Shown piece by piece: positions 1 to 5,986 of a stretch of 7,571 nucleotides of DNA. The notes under the pieces are model-generated. The model had not been told where the DNA came from, did no database searches, and worked only from the letters and a program-made list of their open reading frames with translations. The translations under genes and the position numbers were made by a program. The DNA is from Clostridiales bacterium (GTDB lineage: Bacteria > Bacillota > Clostridia > Oscillospirales > Acutalibacteraceae). Location of the stretch: the NCBI GenBank assembly GCA_021202245.1, contig JAJQDK010000084.1, positions 1-7,571 of the forward strand. The letters are read 5' to 3'. How positions within the stretch are numbered: position 1 is the first letter of the stretch; each line of letters opens with the position of its first letter.

Positions 1-723
1 CTGCCCCTCCCTACCGTCTTTTTCTAACATTCTGACCACGGCGTTTTCGCCGTCGCCCTCAATAACTATACGTTTGCCCTTGATAAGCTCAAGCGTGGCA
101 AGGAACGTGGCAACAAGGTCGCTCTTGCCCTCGCAAACCTCAAAAATCTCGTGGTACGCAAGCCGCTTTCCGTGCCATAATCTCCGCATTAAATGAATAA
201 TTTTGCTGTTTACGGATACTATCTTTTTTGAAACAATTCCCGAAAAGGCGGATTGGGGTGGAGGAAGCTTGCTTTTTCCCCGTCCTGCCGCACTGACATA
301 AGCCTTTGCGATGTCGCTGCTCGGATGAATTCGGTTATATGTAAGGTCAAATTCAATCGGTGACGCTTCCCTGTAAAAGAAGTCGAAATCGTAAATTTTG
401 CCGAGCTTTGCGGCAATCTCACGACACACGGCATATTCAAGCAGCTGCCCGGTAAGCTCTTTTTTCAGCTCCTCGGCTTCCTCCTCATATTTGGGAAGCA
501 GCATAACTGATTTAATATACACGAGCCTTGACGCCATAGTGAGGAATTCAGATTCAATATCCATCTGATTTTCCTGCATTTTGTTAATCTGCTCCATATA
601 TTGGTCAAGCAAATCGGAAATTTGAATATCGTAAATATCTATTTTATTTTTTGAAATTAAGGTCAGCAACAAATCAAGCGGTCCCTCAAAAACAGGCAGC
701 TTATATTGCAGTTGAGTTTCCAA
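1..723 (-). CDS. scpA: ScpA, segregation and condensation protein A (C-terminus cut by window edge)
   Basis: ScpA is the kleisin subunit that bridges SMC heads and, with ScpB, forms the bacterial condensin that compacts and segregates chromosomes in the cytoplasm. The frame is open for 241 codons to the window edge without a stop. The N-terminus has the family hallmark FEGPLDLLL (residues 12-20), followed by a helical SMC-neck-binding region with IDIYDI and a run MASRLVYIKSVMLLP. The C-terminal winged-helix part shows FLATLELIK (about 207-215). The usual length is about 240-270 residues, so only a few residues should be missing. No ATG fits: a TAA lies three codons upstream, and the only plausible start is TTG at 723, 9 nt after a GGGAG ribosome site. 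It lies 16 nt downstream of the M50 protease gene, so they are almost certainly co-transcribed; scpB would be expected beyond the left edge. Confidence 0.95.
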   Translation of the reverse strand, partial: METQLQYKLPVFEGPLDLLLTLISKNKIDIYDIQISDLLDQYMEQINKMQENQMDIESEFLTMASRLVYIKSVMLLPKYEEEAEELKKELTGQLLEYAVCREIAAKLGKIYDFDFFYREASPIEFDLTYNRIHPSSDIAKAYVSAAGRGKSKLPPPQSAFSGIVSKKIVSVNSKIIHLMRRLWHGKRLAYHEIFEVCEGKSDLVATFLATLELIKGKRIVIEGDGENAVVRMLEKDGREGQ

Positions 724-732
724 AACACATTA

Positions 733-737
733 CTCCC
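733..737 (-). promoter_or_regulatory. Ribosome-binding site deciding the TTG start of scpA
   Basis: GGGAG on the minus strand lies 9 nt before TTG at 723-721 and just after the TAG stop of the upstream protease gene. The ATG at 730-728 is in another frame and reaches a stop after nine codons, so it cannot start scpA. Confidence 0.75.
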
Positions 738-739
738 GT

Positions 740-1426
740 CTAACTTACAAAAGGCATAAACGGCAATGAGGCTATAAAATTAATACCGCTGTAAAGTCCC
801 TGTACGGCCCAGCCGAGCAGTCCGTCAAATACTCCGATATAAAGCAATACAAACAGCGCAATGAAGAAAATTTGCTGATATCTGTAGCAAAATTCAACAG
901 CGCGGTCGGGCAGAAATACAAAAAGAATTTTAGAGCCGTCAAGCGGCGGAATCGGAATAAGATTGAACACAGCAAGGCTGATATTGCAGGAGATGTAGAA
1001 CGACAGAAAGGTATATACATAGCCGCCTACCGTAGTTAAAAAGAAGGATATGGCAAAATAGTAAATAGCCTTAAAAATGAGCAATCCGACAAGAGCGGCA
1101 ACAAGATTGGCAACAGGACCCATAAGAGCAGTTATCGCCATTCCGAGCTTGGGGTGTTTAAAATTGCGGGAATCTATCGGAACCGGCTTTGCCCAGCCGA
1201 AGCCGAACAAAAGCATACACAATGTGCCAACGGGGTCAATGTGATTGATAGGATTAAAGGTGAGCCTGTTACGATATTTTATCTGCTTATCACCCAGCAA
1301 TGACGCAGTGAAAGCATGCGCCCATTCGTGGAACGGCAAAATAAGAAAAATAATCAACAAAACTGTGAGCAGCTCCGACACCACGGTGGCAAAATCAAAG
1401 TTTCCGCTTAAAAGCAAAGAGAGCAT
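740..1426 (-). CDS. Site-2-protease-family (M50) integral membrane metalloprotease
   Basis: A 228-residue polytopic membrane protein. The zinc-binding HExxH motif is HEWAH at residues 33-37, inside the first membrane segment (about 19-37). The third ligand motif NLIPIPPLDG is at 155-164, with D163 as the expected zinc ligand. GWAKPVPID (77-85) and GPVANL (103-108) are also typical of small bacterial S2P homologues. There is no PDZ or CBS domain, so it is the minimal-core type rather than RseP or SpoIVFB. The family cleaves transmembrane segments within the bilayer; the substrate here is unknown. The ATG start has GGAGG 5 nt upstream. It is the first gene of an operon with scpA, an arrangement common in Clostridia that does not by itself imply shared function. 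A candidate promoter lies about 107 nt upstream. Confidence 0.93.
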   Translation of the reverse strand: MLSLLLSGNFDFATVVSELLTVLLIIFLILPFHEWAHAFTASLLGDKQIKYRNRLTFNPINHIDPVGTLCMLLFGFGWAKPVPIDSRNFKHPKLGMAITALMGPVANLVAALVGLLIFKAIYYFAISFFLTTVGGYVYTFLSFYISCNISLAVFNLIPIPPLDGSKILFVFLPDRAVEFCYRYQQIFFIALFVLLYIGVFDGLLGWAVQGLYSGINFIASLPFMPFVS

Positions 1427-1532
1427 AATATCCTCCGTAATTTTAGTAATTGTTGCAAAAGATGAAACAATATTTTCAGTGACTGCGAAGCAGAACCCCG
1501 GTAATCACAGCGTATAAATTTTTATCAAATCT

Positions 1533-1561
1533 ATTATAACGACCAATGCAGTCGGTTTAAA
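1533..1561 (-). promoter_or_regulatory. Candidate promoter of the M50-scpA operon
   Basis: On the minus strand, TATAAT (1538-1533) is a perfect -10 box, preceded at 17 bp by TTTAAA (1561-1556), a 4/6 match to the -35 consensus. The predicted leader is about 100 nt. Seen by eye only. Confidence 0.55.
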
Positions 1562-1619
1562 AATTAGGAACACAGCTTTTGCTGTGATGAATCAACATAT
1601 TTATTAGTCGTCCATAGCA

Positions 1620-1734
1620 GTACTCCCTTGAAAAGGCAATGTCGTCAACTTAATGAAAAATAAATATGTAATTTATCCCGATGCGTACCAACGTATTATT
1701 TTCCACCCGTTCGTAGCGGCGCACAGTGTGCGCC
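1620..1734 (+). repeat. Dispersed repeat, direct copy 1, ending in a hairpin
   Basis: This stretch aligns with 7432-7547 in the same orientation. Shared landmarks include ATGTCGTCAACTTAA, AAATAAATATGTAAT and CCACCCGTTCGTAG, with substitutions and small indels between them. It ends in a 17-nt hairpin (1718-1734) with arms GGCGCAC and GTGCGCC and loop AGT. The other copy has different, mutually complementary arms at that point. Confidence 0.8.
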
Positions 1735-1783
1735 ACATTTGCTCCGTTTACCACTGTGTACAAAGGTTCGGTTTATAGCATTT

Positions 1784-1807
1784 TCGTAGAGGCGGATAGT
1801 ATCCGCC
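1784..1807 (+). repeat. Short hairpin repeat with TCGTAG leader
   Basis: TCGTAG followed by one base and a perfect 7-bp hairpin with arms GGCGGAT and ATCCGCC around loop AGT (1791-1807). The hairpin is identical to that at 7531-7547, although the sequence to its left is unrelated to that copy. Confidence 0.75.
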
Positions 1808-1906
1808 CGAGGTAAAGGCAGAATGTTTTAACCCAAATTATACATTTGATAAAGCTATATACGTAAAAATATAAATTCAAAAATTTATGAAATTAAATTA
1901 TAGTTT

Positions 1907-1990
1907 TTATAAGGACGGCTACGCCGTGCGGGCAGATAATATCAGCCCCTACGAGATAAAGCGAAATTATAGGTAGGCACACAGTGTATA
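1907..1990. repeat. Dispersed repeat, inverted relative to the copy at 7488-7571
   Basis: The first 27 nt (1907-1933) are an exact reverse complement of 7545-7571. Similarity continues more loosely to about 1990, through CCCCTACGA, GAAATTATA and CACAGTG. It contains two small hairpins: ACGGC/GCCGT with loop TAC (1915-1927), and 1930-1948, whose stem is interrupted by one A-A mismatch and has loop AAT. The exact 27-mer ends at the window edge in the other copy, so the true repeat may be longer. Confidence 0.85.
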
Positions 1991-2021
1991 CGTAAGATAT
2001 AATTATACCGTTTGTATCTGT

Positions 2022-2045
2022 GGCGGTCACTGACCGCTGCTACGA
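2022..2045 (-). repeat. Short hairpin repeat, inverted member
   Basis: On the minus strand this reads TCGTAG, two bases, then a perfect 6-bp stem GCGGTC/GACCGC around loop AGT (2037-2023). It is the same design as the hairpins at 1718, 1791 and 7531 with a different stem sequence. Confidence 0.65.
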
Positions 2046-2090
2046 ATATGCAGTAACAAAAGCTTATCATTTAAAATCTTAAGCTAATGG

Positions 2091-2119
2091 GATAAGATGT
2101 ATTACAGATACATCTTATC
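2091..2119. other. Perfect 12-bp inverted repeat upstream of the rpmB promoter
   Basis: Arms GATAAGATGTAT and ATACATCTTATC flank a 5-nt loop TACAG. It is A+T-rich and has no T-run directly after it on either strand, so it is not a standard intrinsic terminator. It lies about 70 nt before the rpmB -35 box. The left arm start GATAAG (2091-2096) could instead pair with CTTATC at 2063-2068. Possible roles are a dyad protein-binding site, a repeat end or part of an untranslated RNA; none can be chosen from sequence. Confidence 0.6.
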
Positions 2120-2189
2120 TTGCTCTCTATTATATAATAAACCACATAAAAAAACAAGCAGATAAATTCTAAAATTTTTCAAAAAAGAC

Positions 2190-2218
2190 TTGCATTTTTT
2201 CTGAATATCTGTTATTAT
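2190..2218 (+). promoter_or_regulatory. Promoter of rpmB
   Basis: TTGCAT (2190-2195), a 17-bp spacer and TATTAT (2213-2218, 5/6 match to the -10 box) lie 44 nt before the rpmB start. The -35 match is weak (3/6), but the position is right and A-tracts upstream could act as an UP element. An alternative -10, TATAAC at 2216-2221, would need a 20-bp spacer. Confidence 0.6.
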
Positions 2219-2261
2219 AACTAAGTTAGATATATTTTCTTTTTTAAGGAGGTGCAGACGC

Positions 2262-2450
2262 ATGGCAAAATGTGATTTCTGCGGTAAGGATGTAAAATTC
2301 GGTATCAAAGTTTCCCATTCACACAGACGTTCCAACAGAGCATGGAAGCCCAATGTACAGCGTGTAAAGGCTATCGTTAACGGCTCACCCAAGCGTGTAT
2401 ATGCTTGCACCCGTTGTTTACGTTCAGGTAAGGTTACCCGTGCTAACTAA
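2262..2450 (+). CDS. rpmB: 50S ribosomal protein L28
   Basis: The 62-residue product is a component of the large ribosomal subunit near the peptidyl-tRNA exit region. It begins MAKCDFCGK and contains VSHSHRRSNRAWKPN, both typical of L28. It is the cysteine-containing form: C4xxC7 and C49xxC52 can bind one zinc ion, unlike zinc-free L28 paralogues that some Firmicutes switch to under zinc limitation. The start is clear: AAGGAGGTG at 2246-2254 lies 7 nt before the ATG. It is monocistronic, with promoter and terminator of its own, and is the only plus-strand gene in the window. Confidence 0.98.
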   Translation: MAKCDFCGKDVKFGIKVSHSHRRSNRAWKPNVQRVKAIVNGSPKRVYACTRCLRSGKVTRAN

Positions 2451-2496
2451 TCAGTCAGCCGGTTTATTGATTTTACAATTTTACTTTGACTAAATT

Positions 2497-2523
2497 CCGC
2501 TTCGTAAGAGGCGGTATTTTTTT
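2497..2523 (+). terminator. Intrinsic terminator of rpmB
   Basis: A 7-bp stem (2497-2514; one G-T pair) closed by the tetraloop GTAA is followed by TA and seven T residues (2517-2523). A-T pairs outside a T-T mismatch can extend the base. It lies 46 nt after the stop codon. Confidence 0.8.
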
Positions 2524-2552
2524 ACCCTTTTGCTTCAAATTCAAGTCTGTGC

Positions 2553-2587
2553 TAAAAGAAACGGGCTGACCGTCACAGGTCAGCCCG
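2553..2587 (-). terminator. Intrinsic terminator of the large surface-protein gene
   Basis: A perfect 10-bp G+C-rich stem (2562-2571 with 2578-2587, loop of 6 nt) is followed on the minus strand by TTTCTTTT. It begins 16 nt after the TGA stop. On the plus strand it is followed by AATTTTATTT, so it may also back up rpmB termination. Confidence 0.85.
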
Positions 2588-2603
2588 AATTTTATTTAAA
2601 ATA

Positions 2604-4490
2604 TCAATACATTTCTCTCTTGCGGATTACAAACATAACGGATGTTGCAACAACAAGAAGAGCAAGTATTACAGCTGCAAGCGGAGTGTCGCCGGTCTGA
2701 ACAGCAGCCGTGCTGTCAGTGGATGAAGCGGCATCTGAAGCTGTATCTGCTGTGGAAGAAGCGGAGTCTGAGGTTGAGCTGTCCGAAACAACCGTATCAC
2801 TGTCGGTTGATGAAACAGCATCCTCTGACTGAGTTGCTTCATCGGCAGCTGTAGTAGCTTCTTCAGCAGCGGTGGTTACCTCATCGGCAGCTGTGGCTTC
2901 CTCATCGGCAACTGTGGTAGCTTCTTCAGCTTCAGTGGTTTCCTCAACGGCAGCCGTGGTTTCCTCGGCAGGCTCAGTTGTAGTTTCCTCCTGAGCTTCG
3001 GTTGTTACCTGTGCCGTGGTTGCCTCCTCTGTGGGCTCTGCCGTGGTTTTCTCAGTGGCAACGGTGGCCTCGGTGGTAGCTTCGGTTACTTCCGTAGTTG
3101 CAACTGCTTCGGTAACTATTGTAGACTCTTCCGTTGCTTCCGTGGCAGGCTCCTCGGTTGTGAGCGCTTCGGTAGTGGGTTCCTCGGTTGTAGGCTCCTC
3201 GGTTGTGGTAGGCTCTTCCGTAGTAGTAACAGGAACATATGTAGAGGTTGTCAGATACGGTTTCAGGAAAATAGAAGTATCTGTAGCCTGGCTGTTTGAT
3301 ACAATAATTTCTTCCTTAGACGGGTCAGTCATTTCATCGCTGCCCACCTCGGAGAGTGTGAGTACTTCAATGTTAAGGTCAATCGTCGTGTTCACCGGAG
3401 CGGAATCGCCCGAGTCAACCACGTCAAATACAACCTCAACAAATTTTGTGGAAGAAATATCATAAAGGTTAAGGTTGGAAGCAATGCCTCTGATAATGCC
3501 GTCAACGCCGTAGTTTACAATCTGTCCGCCGTCGGCAAAGGGCATAATTGACTCTGTAGTATTTTTATCGGAAAGCTTTAAAACATCCGAATCATATGTA
3601 AGGTACCACTGGCAATTCAGCAAGTCCTTATCGGGTGACTGAATCGGGAACACAACAGTGATTTCGTCAGTGTCCTCGGTGTAATAAGCCGTGTCTGCAA
3701 TCGGGAAGCAGTTTGAGGTTGTATTAACTGTCAAGCTGAGAACAGACTCGGTAGGAGCTGTCGCAGTGTCCTCGGTAGCGCCGGATGCAGCAGTTGCTGT
3801 TTCCTCGGTTACATCGGTTGAATCAACGGTTTCTGCGGTGCTTTCCTCTGCTTCAGCCAAGGGTGAGCAGTAATCGGAATTATAAAGCGTTCCGGCAGCT
3901 TCAGCCTCAGCCCTTGTGGGGAGAGTGCCGTATTCGCCGTTGCCGTAGTAATAATACCACTCGCCGCCTGTCTTTTTGTCGGAAACAAGCGTGCTGTCGC
4001 AAACATAAATCATTCCGTCATAGCTGTCTATTTCAAGACCGTCGGGATAAAGGTCGCTTTCATCAGCCTCATAGGGCACGGTGCTTACATCAACCGTCTG
4101 GAAAGCCTTTGAATAAATCAAAGCCGTCTTATCCTCGCCGCCGTCAACGGTATTATTCCAAATAATTGTGGAAACACTTGTGGGAACGTCATAGTAGTAA
4201 ACATTTTCAACCTCGGTTTCCACCGCGGTGTATCCGGGCCAGGAGGGATTTACGCTTGTGCTGCCCCACCAATAAATTCCGGCATCGGCAGCAAATTCAT
4301 TTTCCCAATCGGACGGCAGATAAAAATAATATCTATATGTATCTTCAGTAAATTCTTCGTCATCCTCGACAATGGAACCGTCAGTTTTAACTTCGTCCTC
4401 CGTTTCAGCCGAAACGCTTACCGCTGCAACCGCAATTATAGACGTTGTAAGCATTGCTGCCAAAAGAAGGCTAATCAATTTCTTTGACAT
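2604..4490 (-). CDS. Secreted surface protein: starch-binding-like module, cohesin-like domain, Thr/Glu stalk, QTGD wall-anchor-like tail
   Basis: A 628-residue product starting at ATG 4490, where GGGAGG sits 8 nt upstream; a longer in-frame start seven codons earlier has no such site. Visible order: signal peptide (1-28, cleavage likely after VSA); a Tyr/Trp-rich module (about 50-205) with TYRYYFYLP, AGIYWW, SWPGY, YYYDVP, TIIWNN, QTVDV and GGEWYYYYGNGEYG, a pattern resembling CBM26-type starch-binding modules; a beta-rich domain (about 249-400) with CQWYLTYDSDVLKLS and FVEVVFDVVDSG, resembling cohesins; a stalk of Thr, Glu and Ala with TTEEP repeats (413-595); then VQTGD (597-601), a hydrophobic segment (602-622) and RKR. 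The tail is laid out like a sortase signal but lacks the LP of LPXTG, so it may simply be a membrane anchor. It is paralogous to the next gene upstream. Carbohydrate binding and the ligand are inferred. No catalytic domain is seen. Confidence 0.88.
   Translation of the reverse strand: MSKKLISLLLAAMLTTSIIAVAAVSVSAETEDEVKTDGSIVEDDEEFTEDTYRYYFYLPSDWENEFAADAGIYWWGSTSVNPSWPGYTAVETEVENVYYYDVPTSVSTIIWNNTVDGGEDKTALIYSKAFQTVDVSTVPYEADESDLYPDGLEIDSYDGMIYVCDSTLVSDKKTGGEWYYYYGNGEYGTLPTRAEAEAAGTLYNSDYCSPLAEAEESTAETVDSTDVTEETATAASGATEDTATAPTESVLSLTVNTTSNCFPIADTAYYTEDTDEITVVFPIQSPDKDLLNCQWYLTYDSDVLKLSDKNTTESIMPFADGGQIVNYGVDGIIRGIASNLNLYDISSTKFVEVVFDVVDSGDSAPVNTTIDLNIEVLTLSEVGSDEMTDPSKEEIIVSNSQATDTSIFLKPYLTTSTYVPVTTTEEPTTTEEPTTEEPTTEALTTEEPATEATEESTIVTEAVATTEVTEATTEATVATEKTTAEPTEEATTAQVTTEAQEETTTEPAEETTAAVEETTEAEEATTVADEEATAADEVTTAAEEATTAADEATQSEDAVSSTDSDTVVSDSSTSDSASSTADTASDAASSTDSTAAVQTGDTPLAAVILALLVVATSVMFVIRKREMY
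2706..3254 (-). repeat. Degenerate repeat coding for the Thr/Glu-rich stalk
   Basis: Irregular short repeats (plus-strand words such as CCTCGGTTGT and GCAGCTGTGG) encode TTEEP- and EEATT-like units. Basic residues are almost absent. Such stalks usually span the cell wall. Length is likely to vary between strains, and the plus strand is open over 3016-3465 only because of this composition. Confidence 0.8.
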
Positions 4491-4498
4491 TGTATTAT

Positions 4499-4561
4499 CC
4501 TCCCAATACAATTTTCCTATTTTTACATTCCTATTATAATATAAGAGAATTAAAAAATCAA
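4499..4561 (-). promoter_or_regulatory. Promoter and ribosome site of the large surface-protein gene
   Basis: TTGATT (4561-4556), a 17-bp spacer and a perfect TATAAT (4538-4533) precede GGGAGG (4504-4499), 8 nt before the ATG. The layout closely matches that of the paralogous gene: both have CTTGATTTTT at the -35 and ATTGGGAGGA at the ribosome site. Confidence 0.8.
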
Positions 4562-4613
4562 GTATATTTTAAAAAAATATTTAAATTGCACCCAGTAATT
4601 TTTTACACATAGC

Positions 4614-4641
4614 AAAACCGCCCTCCGAAAACAGAGGGCGG
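4614..4641 (-). terminator. Intrinsic terminator of the small surface-protein gene
   Basis: CCGCCCTC pairs with GAGGGCGG (4641-4618), extendable to 10 bp around a TTTT loop, followed on the minus strand by TTTT and a G. The stem is strong but the T-run is short. It lies 30 nt after the stop codon. Confidence 0.75.
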
Positions 4642-4671
4642 AAATTCAGTTAATTGAGATTTTGCTTAGGC

Positions 4672-5793
4672 TCAGTCAGCTTTTCTCTTTGTGTAATAGA
4701 GAGCGCCGCAGGCAGCCAGGAGAAGTACAAGGAATACTACAGCATAGGGTGCTGCGCCTGTCTGAACAGCTGAATTGTCAGTTGTTGTGGTTGTGGTAGA
4801 AGCTGTGTCTGATGTTGAGGATGAAGCGTCGGCAGCTGTTGTTGCAGATGTTGCATCTGTGGAAGTAGTAGCTGCTGTTGAATCGTCATCGTCGTCAGTA
4901 TCAGCTGTTGTAGCTTCTGTAGCTGTTGTGCTGTCATCACCGTCAGAACCGGAAGTTTCAGGAACAGTTACCTCAACTGCTTCATCAGCGGATGCAGCCT
5001 CAGCAATTGTCATATAATATGTTCTTGTGTCGTCCTCAGCTTTGTTCTCTTCAGCTTCCATAGCCTCTTCCTTGGTAAGCTTCAAGCCATAAGAGCCGTC
5101 GCCATAGTAGAAGTACCAGTCGCCGCCGTAGGTGTACTTGCCTTCTGTAACAGCACTTTCAACCGTAACATTCTGGTCAACAATATAAATCATATTGTCA
5201 AATGTAAAGCAAAGGCCTTCATCCCATTCAGAATCGTCAACATAGAAGTTGCTGTAATAAGGGCTGATTTCTGCTAATTCATCAGCTGAATATGTGTCAA
5301 GCATAGCCTGAACTTCGTCAAAGAAATCCTGATCATAATTCTCAGAATAATCTGCTGCATAATAAGTTGAGAAAATATTTATAGTCTGCATAGCTTCCCA
5401 GAAAATAGCAGCAGTGCTGTCAGTTTCACCGTTAATGAGGTTATCCCAAATAATAGTTTCAACATCTGTGGGAACATCGCAGTAGAAAAGCTGATCATAT
5501 GTTTCATCTGCATATGCTGTGTAACCGGGCCAAGATACTGAGTTGCCTGAGCCGTCAAGAGCGCCGCACGCATCGGTACCTGCATACCAATAGATACCGG
5601 CAGTTGTTACATCATCATTAGTATACCACCATGTTGGCATATAGAAATAATATCTGTATGTTTCTGTGTCGGGGTCTGTAGGTGTGTATGTACCATCCTC
5701 ATTAACCGTAGCAGAAACGCTTACGCAAGCAATAGTTGTCATTGAAAACATAAGAACTAAAGCAAGAATAAGACTTGTAATTTTTTTGGACAT
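4672..5793 (-). CDS. Secreted surface protein with starch-binding-like module and QTG wall-anchor-like tail
   Basis: A 373-residue product. ATG at 5793 has GGGAGG 8 nt upstream. It has a signal peptide (1-28, cleavage likely after VSA) and a Tyr/Trp-rich module in two blocks: 46-145 (TYRYYFYMP, AGIYWY, SWPGY, FYCDVP, TIIWDN, QTINI) and 199-240 (DNMIYIVD, GGDWYFYYGDGSYG). Both blocks match the larger paralogue in order. Between them is an acidic insert (about 147-198) that the paralogue lacks. A Ser/Thr/Asp/Ala-rich linker (about 270-340, with a run of Asp) leads to VQTG (343-346), a hydrophobic segment (349-368) and a basic KRK tail. Unlike the paralogue it has no cohesin-like domain and only a short linker. 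The resemblance to CBM26-type starch-binding modules is by motif pattern only, so it could bind another glucan or a protein. It has its own promoter and terminator. Confidence 0.88.
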   Translation of the reverse strand: MSKKITSLILALVLMFSMTTIACVSVSATVNEDGTYTPTDPDTETYRYYFYMPTWWYTNDDVTTAGIYWYAGTDACGALDGSGNSVSWPGYTAYADETYDQLFYCDVPTDVETIIWDNLINGETDSTAAIFWEAMQTINIFSTYYAADYSENYDQDFFDEVQAMLDTYSADELAEISPYYSNFYVDDSEWDEGLCFTFDNMIYIVDQNVTVESAVTEGKYTYGGDWYFYYGDGSYGLKLTKEEAMEAEENKAEDDTRTYYMTIAEAASADEAVEVTVPETSGSDGDDSTTATEATTADTDDDDDSTAATTSTDATSATTAADASSSTSDTASTTTTTTDNSAVQTGAAPYAVVFLVLLLAACGALYYTKRKAD

Positions 5794-5801
5794 TTAAGTT
5801 T

Positions 5802-5871
5802 CCTCCCAATTAAATTATTGTATCCGAAATATCGGTAACTTTATTATAGTATAAAATTATGCAAAAATCAA
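5802..5871 (-). promoter_or_regulatory. Promoter and ribosome site of the small surface-protein gene
   Basis: TTGATT (5871-5866), a 17-bp spacer and TATAAT (5848-5843), then a leader with a small CCGA/TCGG hairpin (5834-5823), and GGGAGG (5807-5802) 8 nt before the ATG. Confidence 0.8.
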
Positions 5872-5957
5872 GCGGAAATTTAAAAATCCGCTCGAGAAAT
5901 GCTTGAAAATTTGCACAAATTTTACTTGAAATTTTTAGTAAAAATACAGACAAAGAA

Positions 5958-5981
5958 TCGGCGCTGAAATTTCAACGCCGA
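5958..5981 (-). terminator. Terminator of the cohesin-like membrane protein gene
   Basis: A stem of about 9 bp (5981-5958, one G-T pair, loop AAATTT) starts 5 nt after the TAA stop and is followed on the minus strand by TTCTTTGTCTG and later TTTTT. The T-run is interrupted, so termination may be partial. Confidence 0.65.
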
Positions 5982-5986
5982 ATTCA

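Larger units (their letters stand above)
1562..2189. other. Intergenic region without genes, rich in short dispersed repeats
   Basis: No open frame here has a ribosome site or recognisable protein. The region holds a perfect 6-bp hairpin at 1571-1586 (CACAGC, loop TTTT, GCTGTG), several members of a hairpin repeat family listed separately, ACTGTGT-type segments (1753-1761; inverted 1979-1985) that recur at 7232-7240 and 7492-7500, and an A+T-rich stretch (about 1825-1910). The same elements occur at the right end of the window, so the region looks like a landing place for non-autonomous repeats. No transposase is visible. Confidence 0.7.

Noticed and set aside
1245..1517. Plus-strand open frame over the start of the M50 gene
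   Set aside because: It overlaps the conserved HEWAH-coding region antisense and has no recognisable protein features.
1571..2037. CRISPR-like array in the repeat-rich intergenic region
   Set aside because: Repeats are not evenly spaced, are of several kinds and orientations, and there are no spacers of constant size or cas genes.
2102..2410. Minus-strand open frame of 102 codons across rpmB
   Set aside because: It is antisense to a clear ribosomal protein gene and has no convincing start signals.
3016..3465. Plus-strand open frame of 149 codons rich in Val and Ser
   Set aside because: It is the complement of the Thr/Glu stalk-coding repeat; the composition follows from the repeat, and no ribosome site or domain is present.
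4775..5017. Plus-strand open frame rich in Val and Ala
   Set aside because: A shadow of the Ser/Thr/Asp-rich linker of the small surface protein on the other strand.
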